Positions 46,824 through 59,934 of a stretch of 64,000 bases of DNA are shown here, piece after piece. The notes beneath the pieces are model-generated. The model did not search any database, was not told the origin of the DNA, and worked only from the letters and a program-made list of their open reading frames with translations. The stretch lies in contig NC_091869.1 of NCBI RefSeq assembly GCF_019399895.1, positions 5,890,001 to 5,954,000 of the forward strand, read 5' to 3'. This stretch comes from Cardiocondyla obscurior (Eukaryota; Arthropoda; Insecta; Hymenoptera; Formicidae). The translations under genes and the position numbers were made by a program. Each line of letters begins with the position of its first letter. Position 1 is the first letter of the stretch.

Positions 46824-49800
46824 CCGGCCTTACAGTTACATCAACATTCCATGTGAAACAATTGCGCATTATAAACAGATTACGTCATGATAAAAGCATA
46901 TCACAAAGACCTTGGAGATGCGAACCGCTCCTTAGCGATTACACCGCAGATGCCCTTCCTCTCCTCCTTGTCTTTCCCGATTGAGAACCGCTTGGGTGAA
47001 AGGCACGTGCGAACTATCCCGCGATAGACTAATCGTTCGATTTTATAGATACTTAATCGGCATTTTTTATTTTTTTTTTTTTTTCGGGGGATTAAATGTA
47101 AACTCACGCTGCGATGAAGATATATTTGCAACAACGTCGTTGGCGGGGAAAAAAAAGTCGCTTGTTTGCGACAAGCTTGATTAACATTTATCGGCGGCGT
47201 TCAATGGCAAAGCCGACAATCTTCGATATCCTAAGCGCGTCGGTGTCTGTGCCTTAACGAGACTTCTATTACAAGGATATCTGCATTCTTCGGCAGCAAA
47301 ACGCATTCCGTAATAATACAGCGGATGCAAATTCTGTTACGGTGGCCTAAAGACGCGGTCGATTTCACACCGGATATTACAAATCGTCGTCGTTTGCGCG
47401 CCAACACGTTTAACGTGGATGGTATTCGTGCTTAAAGGTGGGTACGCGACCACGCGCGTTTGTTATCCACGCATTAGTATATACGCGCAATTGTAATCAA
47501 TGTGCCTCCTACAAAGATGAGATGTACAAATAATTGCGTCAAGATTCCCTGCTGCACTACCATCGAGTCACCAACGCTTTCCATGTTTGCTTAACAACGT
47601 GCAACGTGCAACATTCCTGCGACTTCTCCAAACTCATCAAGGTATTTTTTTTTTTTCTTTTTAATGAATTTCGTGCCGCTCAAAAATTGAGAGCAACGTG
47701 AAGAAATTTATGCCACGTTAATCTAAGTTAATAAGGTAATTTTTATTACACGTTACATTAATTGTGTCGTTTCATTATTCCTTTCTACTGTTTATTAAAG
47801 CAAATAAGAGAAACACGCGGAGGAACGTTCGTTATTTATTTATTTTTTCTTTTTTTTTTCCGGTATGTGGCTTATAACATGAATCGAGAGTTTCTTCCTG
47901 GATCAATAATTTATAAATGAATAATTTATCTGCGGGCGGTGAAGCGACCGTGACGTTTCCACCGATTATTCGTATATCATCCGCCGTTCCACGAAAAGAA
48001 GTATTATTCATGGTGTATTGCGCTGCGCATTGCGCACTATTTCTACCGGTACCAGGTTTAATCATACCTTCCTCGGAATCCTGCTTAATGGCGCGTTCTT
48101 AAAATATTGTCCAAGTAAATTATTGCGCTAAGAAAATATGCAAAGAAAATGTATTCGCGTCCCTTAACTTATCACGGTTGTTCACAGAAAAAATTCGCCG
48201 TTTCAAATTACATATTACATTGCTAAAAAGTCTTTAGCACGTGCTTAAAGCACGTCTTTATTCAGATTTTTTTTTTCCTTCGAATCTAATGAAGAAATTT
48301 AGAGACGTTTCTGCTTTTCGTAATTAATTTAGACAGAAACACGCACGGCACGAAGCACACTTTCTACTTTCTTTAATTATACTTCTTCGTTCAATATTTT
48401 AAAACAATTTTCTCGTAACGAGTCATTCACTTGTTAACTTAAATACATATATATAACATGACCGGTAAAATCTAGCAATCTATTGAAGCGGATAAATCGC
48501 AATTTTCTCAAACAACGCTCGTGAAAAAGGTCAGATTATTTCATTCTTTAGGAATGCTCGGTTTGCCAACGATCCCTAGCTCGCTACTGCGTCCAATCAT
48601 TTCTCCTGCCTCTGTAAATTTTTCCTCCCAGGGTTTTTATTTCCTCGATCACGAGCCAGCGATGTATAACAGTTAATAACAGCACGAGCTCGTGTTGCCG
48701 ACGCCAAATCGGCCCCTTTCTGTACGCGGGATGACCGCAACTTGTCGCGACGAAATTGAATTGTCGATCGGCGCAAGCTAAATGTCGAAAACTTTCTCCC
48801 GTGGCATGCATCCCGCGCCGCGCATATTGTATGTAAAATGTGCAAGTAGGCAAGGTGCGCACGAGAAATTGATTTTACAGATATTTGTCGTACTTTCTAC
48901 GGGTATGTACGAGGTGTTCCTCGCGTAAAAAGAAAAAAAAAAACGTCTAAAAGAATCTTTAATTCGGATTTTCGAGCTGCATTACAATCGCGTTTAATTG
49001 AAAAGCCGTGGAGCCTAGATAGAAATCTCATTGCAAAGAGCTATCAATCGAGTGATTGATGATCGCGAGTAATCCGTTTTGGCACCTATGAGAAAAGTTC
49101 TCTTGGTCGATACGGCAATCTCTCTTTCTCTTAATTCCCATATAATTACGCGGTTATACTGCGCAGGGGATTGTTGTCTGGGAAAGAAAAGGATTAAGTC
49201 TTAACCGTTTTGTAATCACTATTACTTTCCGTAACGTGCGACCGTCGTGAAAATTACGCACTTGTTACTCCGATAGTAAAAGCAATCGATAAATTACGAC
49301 GTTAAATAAATCACGGTGATCGAGTAAAGATAATTTAATTCAAATGATTTTGACCTTAATTTGATTCAATTTAATTTCTCCCATGCTGAAATAATTCTTG
49401 AACCTCGTGACTTTCCAAATCCTTTTTTTCCAATATTATATTTATTTTTAATATATGTACGCTTTAATAATAATTATTAAAAAATTTGGTTAAGCGGGAC
49501 GAATTATCGCTCTCTTTTCCCGTGTTCAAAAAGAAAAAAAGGAGGAAAAAAAAAAGGTAATTTCCTCAACTATTACGTCGTGCTTGCAATTAGCCCTGGC
49601 AAAAAGAAATAACAATCGCGGTACAGGACTTTCGCTGCATCGATTACGATTGTAATTTTACGTACGCGTCCCGAGGCGCCTTCTCGGACAAACGGATCGT
49701 TCCAAAGACAATTTGCGGAGAGAGAGACCCCAAACAGCGGCAATCGGCGATGCCGGGGCTTGGCTCCTTTTCTTTCGCGTTTCTCCGATGGATGCCGTTT

Positions 49801-52216
49801 TAGAAAGGCGGTGGAGAAACCTCTAGAAGCGCGCGCGTACTGAGAATTTATCTCAGTGGCGTACCGTGTTATCGAGTTTACACGCTTATTTTAACGTGTA
49901 TCGAATGCCAGCGAGAAGAAGCTTGTACCGAGTCAATAGAAAGTCAAACTGGTCTCTTGGGAGCGACACTTGAGCCCGCTCAAGGGCCAAGTTTTTTCCA
50001 CGTCTCGATAATACTTCGATTATAATCGATCCCGCCAAATGAAACGGCGGCGTCTCTTTAAAAATAAATTTAGAAGCGTCGAATGGATCGTATCTATCGA
50101 GGGAATAATCCGAGAAATATGCAAACCACCCGAGCGGTATACGAGGAAATATATATTTTCATAAAAATTAATAACGTTTACCGTCGCTGCTCGTGCGAGA
50201 CTTTTTCAGAGAAAGCAAATCGCCGACAATCAGCCCCCGACGAGAAAACAAGCGCGAAGGAAACGTCCGCGACGGTTACGCGCAATTTTTATAATGCAGA
50301 CGTTAGTAGCGTCGATGATCGAACTGTCGTTACATCGATAGATCATCATTAGAAAATGAAAAGTGACCGCGGCGTCGAAACGGACAGCGATTTCGTTAGA
50401 AGTGGCGCAAGTGCCATCATTGAAATTCCAAGCTGATATAATTTGAATTTACCTCGGCTCTGACGTAAGCGCATTCTCGCCTCGCTTTGTATGCAATAGA
50501 GATCTCTCTTGCAGGTAACACACATTAGTTGTAAGAATAAATAGTTATCCAACGGCAAACGTAACGCGAAAGAAAAAGAATTGCAGAAAAATCATCGTCA
50601 ATTTTGATAAATAAAACAAAACCTTTCCGAGTGCGTGGCTCTTTCAACGGTTTGAAATCTAAAGCTCTTGCGTTATACGCTTAAAACGTAATGTTCTAAG
50701 ATTAAAACCTTATCAGAACTCAAGTTTATTTTTCCTTCCTTTTTTTTTTGATAGAATCTCGCCAAAGGGGGGACCAATTTCGCGGACGTAAAAGTGAGAG
50801 ATTCCACGCACGTTATTGCAAATCTCGTGTACGTTAACGGTTTTATACGGCACTGTATACGGCAAACGCGTGCTGCATGTAGTACGTACTTGTGTAGAGG
50901 TAATGGCCGGGCATGATGTGCAATGCGTGCGTGCTGCACGTAGACGGGAGCGGACATTTCAACGACGTATACCAGCAAAGGAGAATACCGTAAAGAGGCG
51001 CGCGCGATTAACTTTTCAGCGTGCCGGACCGCGTCCAACTGCGGCTCGTATTCGCCGTGCATCGCCAATTTACCTGCACGCGTAATGAGCCTGTACTCTG
51101 GTATTTAGCTTCCCGACCTGTGCGAAAAAGGAAAAAAAAAGAAAAGAACAACCCTCCCGAAAAATATCTGCCTGCCACTCGTTACCGTCAGATTTTTCTT
51201 CCTTTTTCTTTTTTTTTATGCCGACCGGGAAGCGGCCAGTAAACGGAAATAATTAGGAGAAAAGTTTCACTTCGGGGAGAGAACGCTGTATTGTAGCGGA
51301 AAGAATATTCCGCCTCTTATAAAGAGATATGTTTAAAGCCTCTCGGACCAGCTCCCGCGTGATTTAGTAGAACGATTAATTTCAGGAAAGTTTTTTTTAA
51401 CGCCACACGTTTTCGGGACGAGGCGTTCCCTTGCTCGTAGCTTTGTTGTCGTTGCGTGCAAAAAAAAATATATATATATATATGTATCTCGGCAATACAT
51501 GAAAGTGTGCGCAATGAGCGCCTCGAGGCGAGAAGATATGCTCCAGAAGGTTGCGGGAGCCTTCTCGCTCGGCGCATAAAGAAAACTAATTAGCCGAGCA
51601 CCGAAAGAGAGAAGAAGAACGAAAACGGATGCCGCGGATCATTCACGGTGATCGAGAACGGCGCGAAAAGACTTTTAATTTTTTTGCATTAACGAAATTC
51701 GATGAAGGAAAAAAGAGAAAAAAAAAACAAATTTATGTTACTGTCTAATCTTCTTATTTGGAAAATTATAACGTGTGCGCAAAGGCCAGGAATAACTGCG
51801 CTTAAATGTGCGCTTCCGGATTAAAAGACCGTGTTCAGACACTTAGTTAATGAGGGAAATCAACCATTCTTATTATTTTTCTTTCTTTTTTTTTTTTTAT
51901 CACCTTCGTTCTCAGCATTTTTCCTTTTATTCCTAGCGCTCTTAATTATATTAAGAGCGTGTTCGTGATGTCTTCCCTTGTGCTTCCGTTACTTTACATC
52001 TGCTATGTGACCACAAATAATAGAATGAAATGTTACCTCATGCGTGCGCGCAGTGACATTTTCAGACTATGCACGTGTTGTTGGAACAAGTGTGAGAACC
52101 GGCGGAAAGTGTTAAAAAGATAGAGAATAATTATAAACAATTTTTTTGATTTACTTTAAAAAAAGAAGAAAAAATATACCGTCAACATATGTATAAAAAT
52201 GTGACAATTTATTATA

Positions 52217-52271
<55 letters not shown>

Positions 52272-52900
52272 ATATAATCTATTTAGTAACTTGAATTATT
52301 TTATTATGTCACTGTGTCACTGGAAGGAGCCTCGTACTCTTTTAGCAATATGTTTACGCTCATTCTCAAGCTGTTCGGTCATATATAATTTATCGTTCAA
52401 GTTCCACGTGGCTTAACAAAATATTCCGCGACGTATGCAAATCTATTCGCACCGAAAAAGTCGTCTCCGGAATAAAACCAAATTTATTCTCATATCACTT
52501 AGCTTGCGACCTTATTAGCCGCGGCACGGCGCGCTTTGCATAAGAAAGAGAACCGGTTGCTAAACAATTTCAATTTAAAAAAAAAAAAGAAAAAAAGAAA
52601 TAATAATAATAAGATAAGGAACGTGGAGGAATGCGATTAATTTCTGTCCTAAACCGGAATTCATTGCGCTCGTGCGCTATCGCATACAAATGTATATTAA
52701 TGCATTTTCTACCGGCGAGGATATACGAGGTGATCGATCTCTCGCGTCAATTTCGCGAATTCCAGCGCGCTGTGGCAGCGGGAAGGAAGGACCGAAGGTA
52801 GGAAAAGCGGGCGAGTGCGAGAGAAGGAGGCTGCGCGGGAGTGAAAGAAAGAGAAGGAAAGAGAAAGGGAGAGAGGTAAGCAGATACGAGCAGCGTACCT
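46824..52900. other. Intergenic region between ENGASE and the four-span gene
   Basis: About 6 kb without a recognisable gene. Short open frames (for example plus 50083-50352 and minus 48584-48862) have no motif and no convincing splice context. There is an AT microsatellite at 52225-52268. The last few hundred bases are more GC-rich and may include the promoter of the next gene. Confidence 0.45.
52225..52268. repeat. (AT)22 microsatellite
   Basis: A perfect AT run of 44 bases following a short A run, in intergenic DNA. Confidence 0.95.
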
Positions 52901-53299
52901 GCAATCTACCTGTACACTTCTCAACGCGTGACTCCAGTTGCTGATCGAACGCTCGAGAGATCGGTCCCGCCGATCCCGGACCTGTTGTCTACGCGAAAAG
53001 AAACGACGATCTTAAAAGAAACGCGGATGCGATATCGCCGAGGACGATTCGCATTTCCGGCCTAGGTCGCACGTGGATTTGTGTGGAGATTGACAGTGAT
53101 AACAACCCTCCCTCTTTGATTTGCGACCTTACGCGTGAATCGCGGCCCTACGGATTGGAAAGTACGATCGCACGGCGCGGATTGTTTCACGCGCGCTGCA
53201 ACCGCATTCGTACGATTTTCCTTATATCACATTATTGTGCAAGATAATTATATAATTGTATTGTGAAAAATAATTATGTAATTGGATCCGTGATTAACG

Positions 53300-55033
53300 A
53301 TGAATAGAGATTACGACTGTTTGGAAAGAGGCGGAGAGTTTACACGGCAAGAATTGGGATCGGCTGAATGTCGGTGAGTTTATGTTATTGCATTATGCAT
53401 TCATAATTAAAAAATAAAAAGGTACTAATCGAATTTACTTAAGATTCTGCAATTAAAAGTGCGATGTCACGACAGAATTTTTTTTTTTTTTTTTTTTAAA
53501 TTTATAAATAATAAATTGTTATTTAATTTTACGCAATAATAAGGTTCTAAATTAAATCAAATTAACCGAATACTTTAAACACATGTATGTTACGTGTCAG
53601 GTACTGTCTGTCCTCTCAAAAACAAGCGATTTCTCGAAGCTTTCCTTTAGATCTACTTTCGTATTACTTTGATGTAATTGTTTGAATAGAACGTTCCATG
53701 TTATAAATGGAAGTGATATCGGTATAAATCTTTTGTTTGAATTGCAAAATAAAGTAAATGTGCTTTCTGGCCTCATAGAAAGCGGAAAGTAGCACTGAAA
53801 AGCATCGCGAAGTGTAAAGATTCTGCGCGTGCTGACCAGAGCGCTCCGGTGAATGTAATAATGATCTCCGTCGAGCCCTCGAAACGCTTCGAGAAATGCC
53901 TTGCAGCCGTAAGAACGATCCGTTACGTATGTTTATTCACGAGCACGAGAATGGAAGACTCCGGACTAGAATGTCCATTATATATTTTAGATCGAACATT
54001 ATGTGTCCAATACATTTTAGTTAATTACCGTTCGTTGATTCTCAATTTATCACATATCGACGTGTCGAATGTTTAACATTAAATAATTGAATTCCTTTTT
54101 CCTTTTTTTTTAATATATATTTGTATTAAAAAGACAATAAAACAATTTTGCAAAATTGATATGCATATATAAAACCGTATCAATGGTATGCAATATCATA
54201 AACTCTCCTTTGAAGAATTTCGAAAATAATTATTACAATGTAATTATTTCCTGCGAGATGTATATACCAATTAAACTGATTCAATAGGACATTCTATTAA
54301 ATTCTTATAAATGTGATAAATATGTATTATTTAAATTTTATGGTTTCATTAATTAGCGAAGTACGTGTGGTTGTTCTATTACGCTAGTTTTAAATCAAAA
54401 ACTCCTATCGGCTTTAGGTTTTTTTTTTGTTTGATATAAATTTCAACGACGTAATTAATCTGAAAGCTGCAATATTCCACAAACGAATCTAACCGTGACG
54501 ATCACGAAATTGGAAATTCTTGATCTAACGTAACGGTTCATACGATATACTTTTACACGATCGCGAATCATCCCATTCATTTCATGCCAAGCCTTTTCTA
54601 CATACATACCGATAAATATAATATAAACCTCGCTTATTTCTATCAGCGTCGAGTGTCACTTGCCAAATTAAATAAGGCAGAATAAATTAATTAAGAGAAA
54701 TAATAAGATAAATTATAATTAACCCGTTTATTGGATCCGCGCTGATAGGCCCACGTTGACCTAGACTTTAATTCTTAAATTAATTTAAATTCATATAACT
54801 GAAACTGTGAGAGAATTATTCTATATACAGCCTGATACAAAAGCGTGCGACTTATTTATTCCCATAACATTGTTTAAAATGAACATTTGTTATAACGTTG
54901 TTAGAGTTTGGAAGATCGTATAATAAAGATATATTCTCATGCCGCTACTATTTTTATACGCTGCATTTGTTCTATTGTATTATTTGCAAATCTAATTAGC
55001 ATGTTTTTAAATTCTTGCTTTATTTTCAGATAA
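53300..55033 (+). other. Probable leader intron and upstream ORF of the four-span protein gene
   Basis: A leader exon appears to end at 53373 (TGTCG|gtgagt) and to be joined to an exon starting at 55030 (tattttcag|ATAAAC), 250 bases before the main start codon. Across this junction an upstream ORF of 25 codons, starting ATG at 53300 (MNRDYDCLERGG...), stops at the first codons of the second leader exon. Such an upstream ORF could lower translation of the main frame. The splice is predicted from consensus only. Confidence 0.4.
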
Positions 55034-55279
55034 ACTGCGTGCGTCGCCACTCGCATCGGTGATTATCACATTCGTCGATCAAAGTGAATATAAACCAGAA
55101 AAAAAAAGAACAGATCAAAGTAAACTAGAGAAATGTATGAACGAAACGAATGTGACATTCTACACGAAAATACCTAATTAAAATAAATTAAAATTTAACG
55201 AGAGTGACACTCCTAATATTACTATCAAAATCAATAATGCATTTTTATTTGATTTAATTAATTCGCTCGGGAAAACATC

Positions 55280-57538
55280 ATGGAAGACGCAGCGACGATT
55301 GTACTCGATTCTACGGTGAGAAGTCAAAATTCGAGTCACTCGAAGGAGTCAAAGGACTCGGTAAATTCAGAATTGAAACCGGAAAGCTATCTAGAGTCGA
55401 AACACTCGAAAGATGTCCTTATCCCAGAGAAGCAACAGCTTCAGCAGCAGCATCAGCTGTCGAAGCGCGCGGAGAATCAAGAGGACCTACGAGCAGCTTC
55501 CGACGTTAAAGACGATTCTAATCTACTCATGTTCACGTCCTGCGGACAATTGCTACTGGGTAAATCTCGAGAGAGTTCCTTAATAATTTTATTAATTATG
55601 ACCCTAATATTATATTATTTTATTATACTATTTTTTTTTTTATTATTATACTATTATTTTATTTTATTTTATTTTATTTTATTATTTTATTATATATTAT
55701 ATTATTTTATTAAAATAATATTTAAATAATATTATTAGAAAGTGAATCATCTTCAAGAGTGAAGAAAAAGAGATAATCGGTCCATGTATTTCTGCATTCA
55801 GGTATTGTCCTGGTTGTCTTCGGTATCTTGGTGCTTGTTCACGGTGCTTCCTTAGGTGGATCTGGTGCAGGACTTTGGGCAGGCGCGGCTGCTCTAGTTG
55901 CTGGCGCACTAGGAGTCGTTGCGACATTAGCAACCTCATCCACTAAAACAAACTCTGCTTTTTCGTCCGCTCATCTCGCGTCCAGTTTGATCGCTCTTGC
56001 CCTCTCAAATATGGCCACTATAACGGCATTAACAGCGGTCGTCAGAGATTCACAAAGACCACCAGACGTATCGTTTTTTAGCCTCTCAGTAAGTTCCTTG
56101 TAATTATTTCCTTAATTAATTGTTTAATTGTCTCAAAACTTTGCAAAAATAATATTTAAAAATATTATTTTAAAAGAAATCTCAATAAAAAAAAATGTTA
56201 AACTCGCGTCTTTTAATTTTCATTATTAATTTAAATTTTAATTATGTATTATAATTGCAAGTACTATTACATTGTGAATTAAGAATTCCGATGTATGCTT
56301 CAGGATGATGACAGCAACGTGATGGAAGTAGATAACGGCTTGGCAGGCTTGCTGGCGAGCATTGGCCTATTGGTGGCTAGCGTGGCAGAGCTATTAGTAT
56401 CCGGTTATAGCTGTCTGACCTTGACACCGAAGTTATGCGGTTGCTTGCGGACGAGCAATACCGACGAGATGATGATCGACGGTCATCTCAAGACGCGCAA
56501 TATGGTTCATCAATGGGTTGTCACGCAGAATCATATGCCGGCAAAGAACCATCAGCCACCTGTCTATGTGGTCCACCCAATGCCAGTGCCAATACACCCG
56601 ATGATTCAAGTGAGCGCAATTGCTTTCTCTCCTCAGTGTCATCCTCATATAGCTGTAATATTCCACTTCGGGGTAAAACATCCCTAGAATTCCGATCTTC
56701 TGTCGTATCTGTTTCTTGACCCCTTTCTCTCATCTTTTTCATCTTGTTCTCCTCTAGATCTTCTTTCTACTCTTATTTGCTTTCTCCTCGTTCTTTCTTG
56801 ATACATCATATACTGCTCCTTCTCCGTTTTATGATGACATTGCATTTTAACTCATTCTCTTCATTTTTCATACAATTTTTTTTTATTGCAGTTTTAAAAT
56901 AAATTTTTTTAATATATGATTTAGATAATTTTTTTAAACATGTATATTTTTAAGCCCTCCTCAGAAAAGAATAATTTATTATGTCTCGGATTGAATTTAT
57001 AAAATGGTGAAATTATGTGGAAATAATGTAAGAAATCGTGTTTTATTATAGCCACCATATGGCATACCACCGCCGCCCGGAAATTATGTACCTGCTAGAT
57101 CTCTTCCGATGCCATATGGTGCTATGCCTGTGTTACCCCCTATGACTTCATACGGTGGACGACCACAATCTCAAATGGTAAGCTCTTCACATAGAATCAA
57201 AGCTAACAAACTGACACGTTTAAAATAACTTCGTATATATATTTCAATCAAGTAATTTCTAGTATTCATAATGAGCATGTATTTGAGTTTAGTTTCGGTC
57301 AAAGCACAAACGTCAGATGTACGCAGATCAAGAGGAAGCAAAAAGACATTTTGAACCTAAGAACGAATCTCCAAAAATGTCACCGACTAACGAAGATCAA
57401 GTTGATCTAGCGCAGACCTACACAGGATTGGATAAAAGAATTTCAGAAGAATTTATTTCGATTGCAATGGATCCGGACAGAAAGTCGAAGGTTTCTAGCC
57501 ACCACGGCAGCGAAATTGGAACGACAAAGACATTTTGA
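55280..57538 (+). CDS. Four-span membrane protein with proline-rich tail, function unknown
   Basis: Exons: 55280-55559, 55802-56088, 56304-56609, 57052-57177, 57317-57538; phases agree, giving 406 residues. Residues 1-85 are hydrophilic, Ser/Glu/Lys-rich, with a Gln stretch (QQLQQQHQ). Four hydrophobic segments follow: about 94-110 (IVLVVFGILVLVHGA), 116-140 (LWAGAAALVAGALGVVA), 150-176 (LIALALSNMATITALTAV) and 202-224 (LLASIGLLVASVAELL). The layout resembles MS4A/CD20-like or tetraspan families but no diagnostic motif is present. A CCG-type tetraspanin loop is absent. The C-terminal half is cytoplasmic-like, rich in Pro, Met and Tyr (PPYGIPPPPG, MPYGAMPVLPPM), then charged (DQEEAKRHFEPKNE). 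A polyadenylation signal lies about 740 bases after the stop codon. I do not recognise a named orthologue. Confidence 0.85.
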
Positions 57539-58596
57539 TCATTTTTACCTCGCTAAAGAATTTGATATAAAAATGAACTATTTGCTCACATTTTATGTCT
57601 ATTTTAGATACAATATTGTATCTAAGATTATAAACAGCATATTGAATTTTAATGAGTACATTAATTTAAAACATATTAATTTTCTATTAATATGTATACG
57701 ATTTCTTGATAAAAATTTCTAATAATATATAGTTTTATAAATAGAAGCTTATGCTCGGAATACCGTTGTGCGTTTCGCTAAAAGCGAAACAAGTTCTGAA
57801 TTTCTAATTCATAATTTTATCTAACACGAAGACTCGATCTTCCTATTGTTATATCCATATATTTACCCCCCTTCCCTCCCGCCTTCTCTACAAGATAAAA
57901 TTATTATATTTAATAAAAGTTAAAATAGCAATTAATGTTAACTTGTAAAAATATTTATTTCTGTTTTAGAAAACTGTACTATTTTTAAATAACGAAAACT
58001 AAAGTTCGAGCTATGTTTTATTACTTCGTTAAGCGACCAGTTAATTATACGTAATTGTAAGAATGTAATTATAACAAATATTCCTTCAAGTGTCTATTCG
58101 CGTTATCTATTTCAGTTTTATTGAAATATTAAATGTTATCGATTTAATCTAATTATTACTGTACAGTTGCAATTTCCTAATCACATCTTTATTTAATTTA
58201 ATTATACTTATTGCTTTTGTATATGCATATGTAATATACTTTGTTATGTAATATATAATGTTAAAAAAATATAATACAAATAAATTTTTATCTAAACTCG
58301 CATGACGTTTTTTGTATTTCTCATAAGCCTTGATAACAATTTATCATTTAATTTATATGATGGAAAATATTATATATTAAATAAAACATTTATAAAAATG
58401 TAAAGAAAAATTACATGCAAACTATAAAATTAATATAAGAAAAAACTGTGAAATAAGAATAAATTATAAAAAAAATATTTAATTAATACAACAGTATTTG
58501 CAGATTAATTTACGTGCGTGTTAAAATAATATAAATTAAATGATAAATCATTATATTATACATATAAATCGCAATTTAATTTTGGAAATCACTCAC
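57539..58596. other. 3' UTR and AT-rich spacer after the four-span gene
   Basis: AT-rich sequence without coding exons on either strand. AATAAA-type signals are present and the best is at 58279-58284. The unidentified minus-strand transcript, if it continues past 58597, would run antisense through this region. Confidence 0.5.
58279..58284 (+). promoter_or_regulatory. Candidate polyadenylation signal of the four-span gene
   Basis: AATAAA, followed within about 35 bases by a TG- and T-rich stretch (ATGACGTTTTTTG) like a downstream element. Confidence 0.5.
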
Positions 58597-59934
58597 CGTT
58601 TGATGCGCAGCAGCGGAGATGTACAGCAACAATAATCCTGCAACATAAAAGATAAGATTCATATTAAATAGCTGTTTAAAATAATCAAAGTATTAAAATA
58701 AAATTCTTATAAGTCTTTAAGTCTTTGAATATATTTTATTAATAAAATTATTTATATGTAATATCAAAGTAAGACAAGTAAATAAGAAATTAATAATTTT
58801 GAGCAAAAGGAGTGATCTTTACCTCAGGGTTGCTCCGCTGAAGCCTGATGTCTCTCCCAGACCAGCTCCTCCTCTCAGCACAAGTTCAAAATTTGTCGTT
58901 GTCGCATCACATATATAACACATCCTCTTCGAATAACACTACACTCACCTGTAATGCACAAAGTACATATATTAGTTTTTTAGCATAATTAGCACATGAA
59001 AAATTTTAACATTTTTATATAAATTATGCAAATATTTTATTAATTAAAAAAGAATTCTAGAAATAAATAATTACGTAAGTTCTGTGCACCAATCTTTGCC
59101 AAACCCGGATTTTCCTACAAAATTCGAAGGTCTTTTTTTTTTTATTACATTTACTTAAGTACAGTTAATTACATTCTTGCTCGCATCAGTTATTCGCAGA
59201 AGTAACACAGAAAAATTAAACGACTGTTCCGAAATTGAGATTAATACTTAATACGTAATATGAAAGCATTAATACGTACTTCATAAATTGCTTCACCGAT
59301 GTCTCCCGCGGCGATCCTCGTCTCTCTTGAATCCTCCGGTTTCGCAGAGTCCAGGAACTGCCAAGTACGCACTAGTTACAGATAAATAATCGCGCGACCC
59401 TTTGTAGCCTTCTCGACGTTACGCGACGTGGATTTTATCCCGCTACGACGCAACAGCAACGAAATCAGAGAAACGCGAAAGCTCGCTCGTAAAATACCGC
59501 GCGCGCGCGCGTACACGAATATCAAAGGCGGCACGAAACCTCCGAGACACCGCGACGCAATCATCGGCACTCGGCCACCGTTCTCGCTAGAGAATGACCC
59601 AAAACAATGCGCTAGCCCCAAGCCCGCGTCTCGCGGAATCTAATTTCGACGATACAGACCCCCGAATGGCGTTACGTACCGTAAAAAACCGTGCCGCGAC
59701 GAGCACTATCGTGAGCGAGCTGCGCTTCGTCTTCACACCGTACCGGAAAGAACGCAACATGGCCTCCGTTTCTTCTCGGCGCAATGCCACCACGTGAATC
59801 GACCGACGTTCACGATCGACGACTTCACGTACGCTCCGTCGCATGCGGAACACATTCTGAATGAGCTCGCACAAACCCAAAAAGTCTGAAACACCAATTT
59901 GCGACGCGAGATACGTCCGCAACCGTCCGAGCAT
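58597..59934 (-). other. Unidentified spliced minus-strand transcript
   Basis: Four exons are bounded by good splice consensus on the minus strand: 59280-59357, 59075-59114, 58823-58948 and 58597-58637. A 5' exon with donor at 59680 (TTTACG|gtacgt) probably lies upstream. The last exon ends at a strong donor (CG|gtgagt), so further exons should lie below 58597. Coding is unclear. One frame reads FLDSAKPEDSRETRIAAGDI and continues GEAIYE, ENPGLAKIGAQNL, then stops in exon 58823-58948. Another frame opens in that exon as MCYICDATTTNFELVLRG, continuing to GFSGATLR and on into the next exon. It could be a gene with a small upstream ORF, an mRNA with a long leader, or a non-coding RNA. It is head-to-head with TAF13 and probably shares its promoter. 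Confidence 0.4.
59498..59512. repeat. (CG)7 tract
   Basis: An alternating CG run of 15 bases in the CpG-rich region between the minus-strand transcript and TAF13. Alternating CG can adopt Z-DNA; no function is shown. Confidence 0.85.

Noticed and set aside
48584..48862. 92-codon minus-strand open frame between ENGASE and the four-span gene
   Set aside because: No family motif, no clear splice sites and a competing open frame in the same interval.
50083..50352. 89-codon plus-strand open frame
   Set aside because: No conserved motif and no splice or polyadenylation context; probably chance.
58823..58948. In-frame TGA read as selenocysteine in the unidentified transcript
   Set aside because: A second in-frame TGA follows in the same exon and no SECIS-like element could be recognised; an ordinary stop is simpler.
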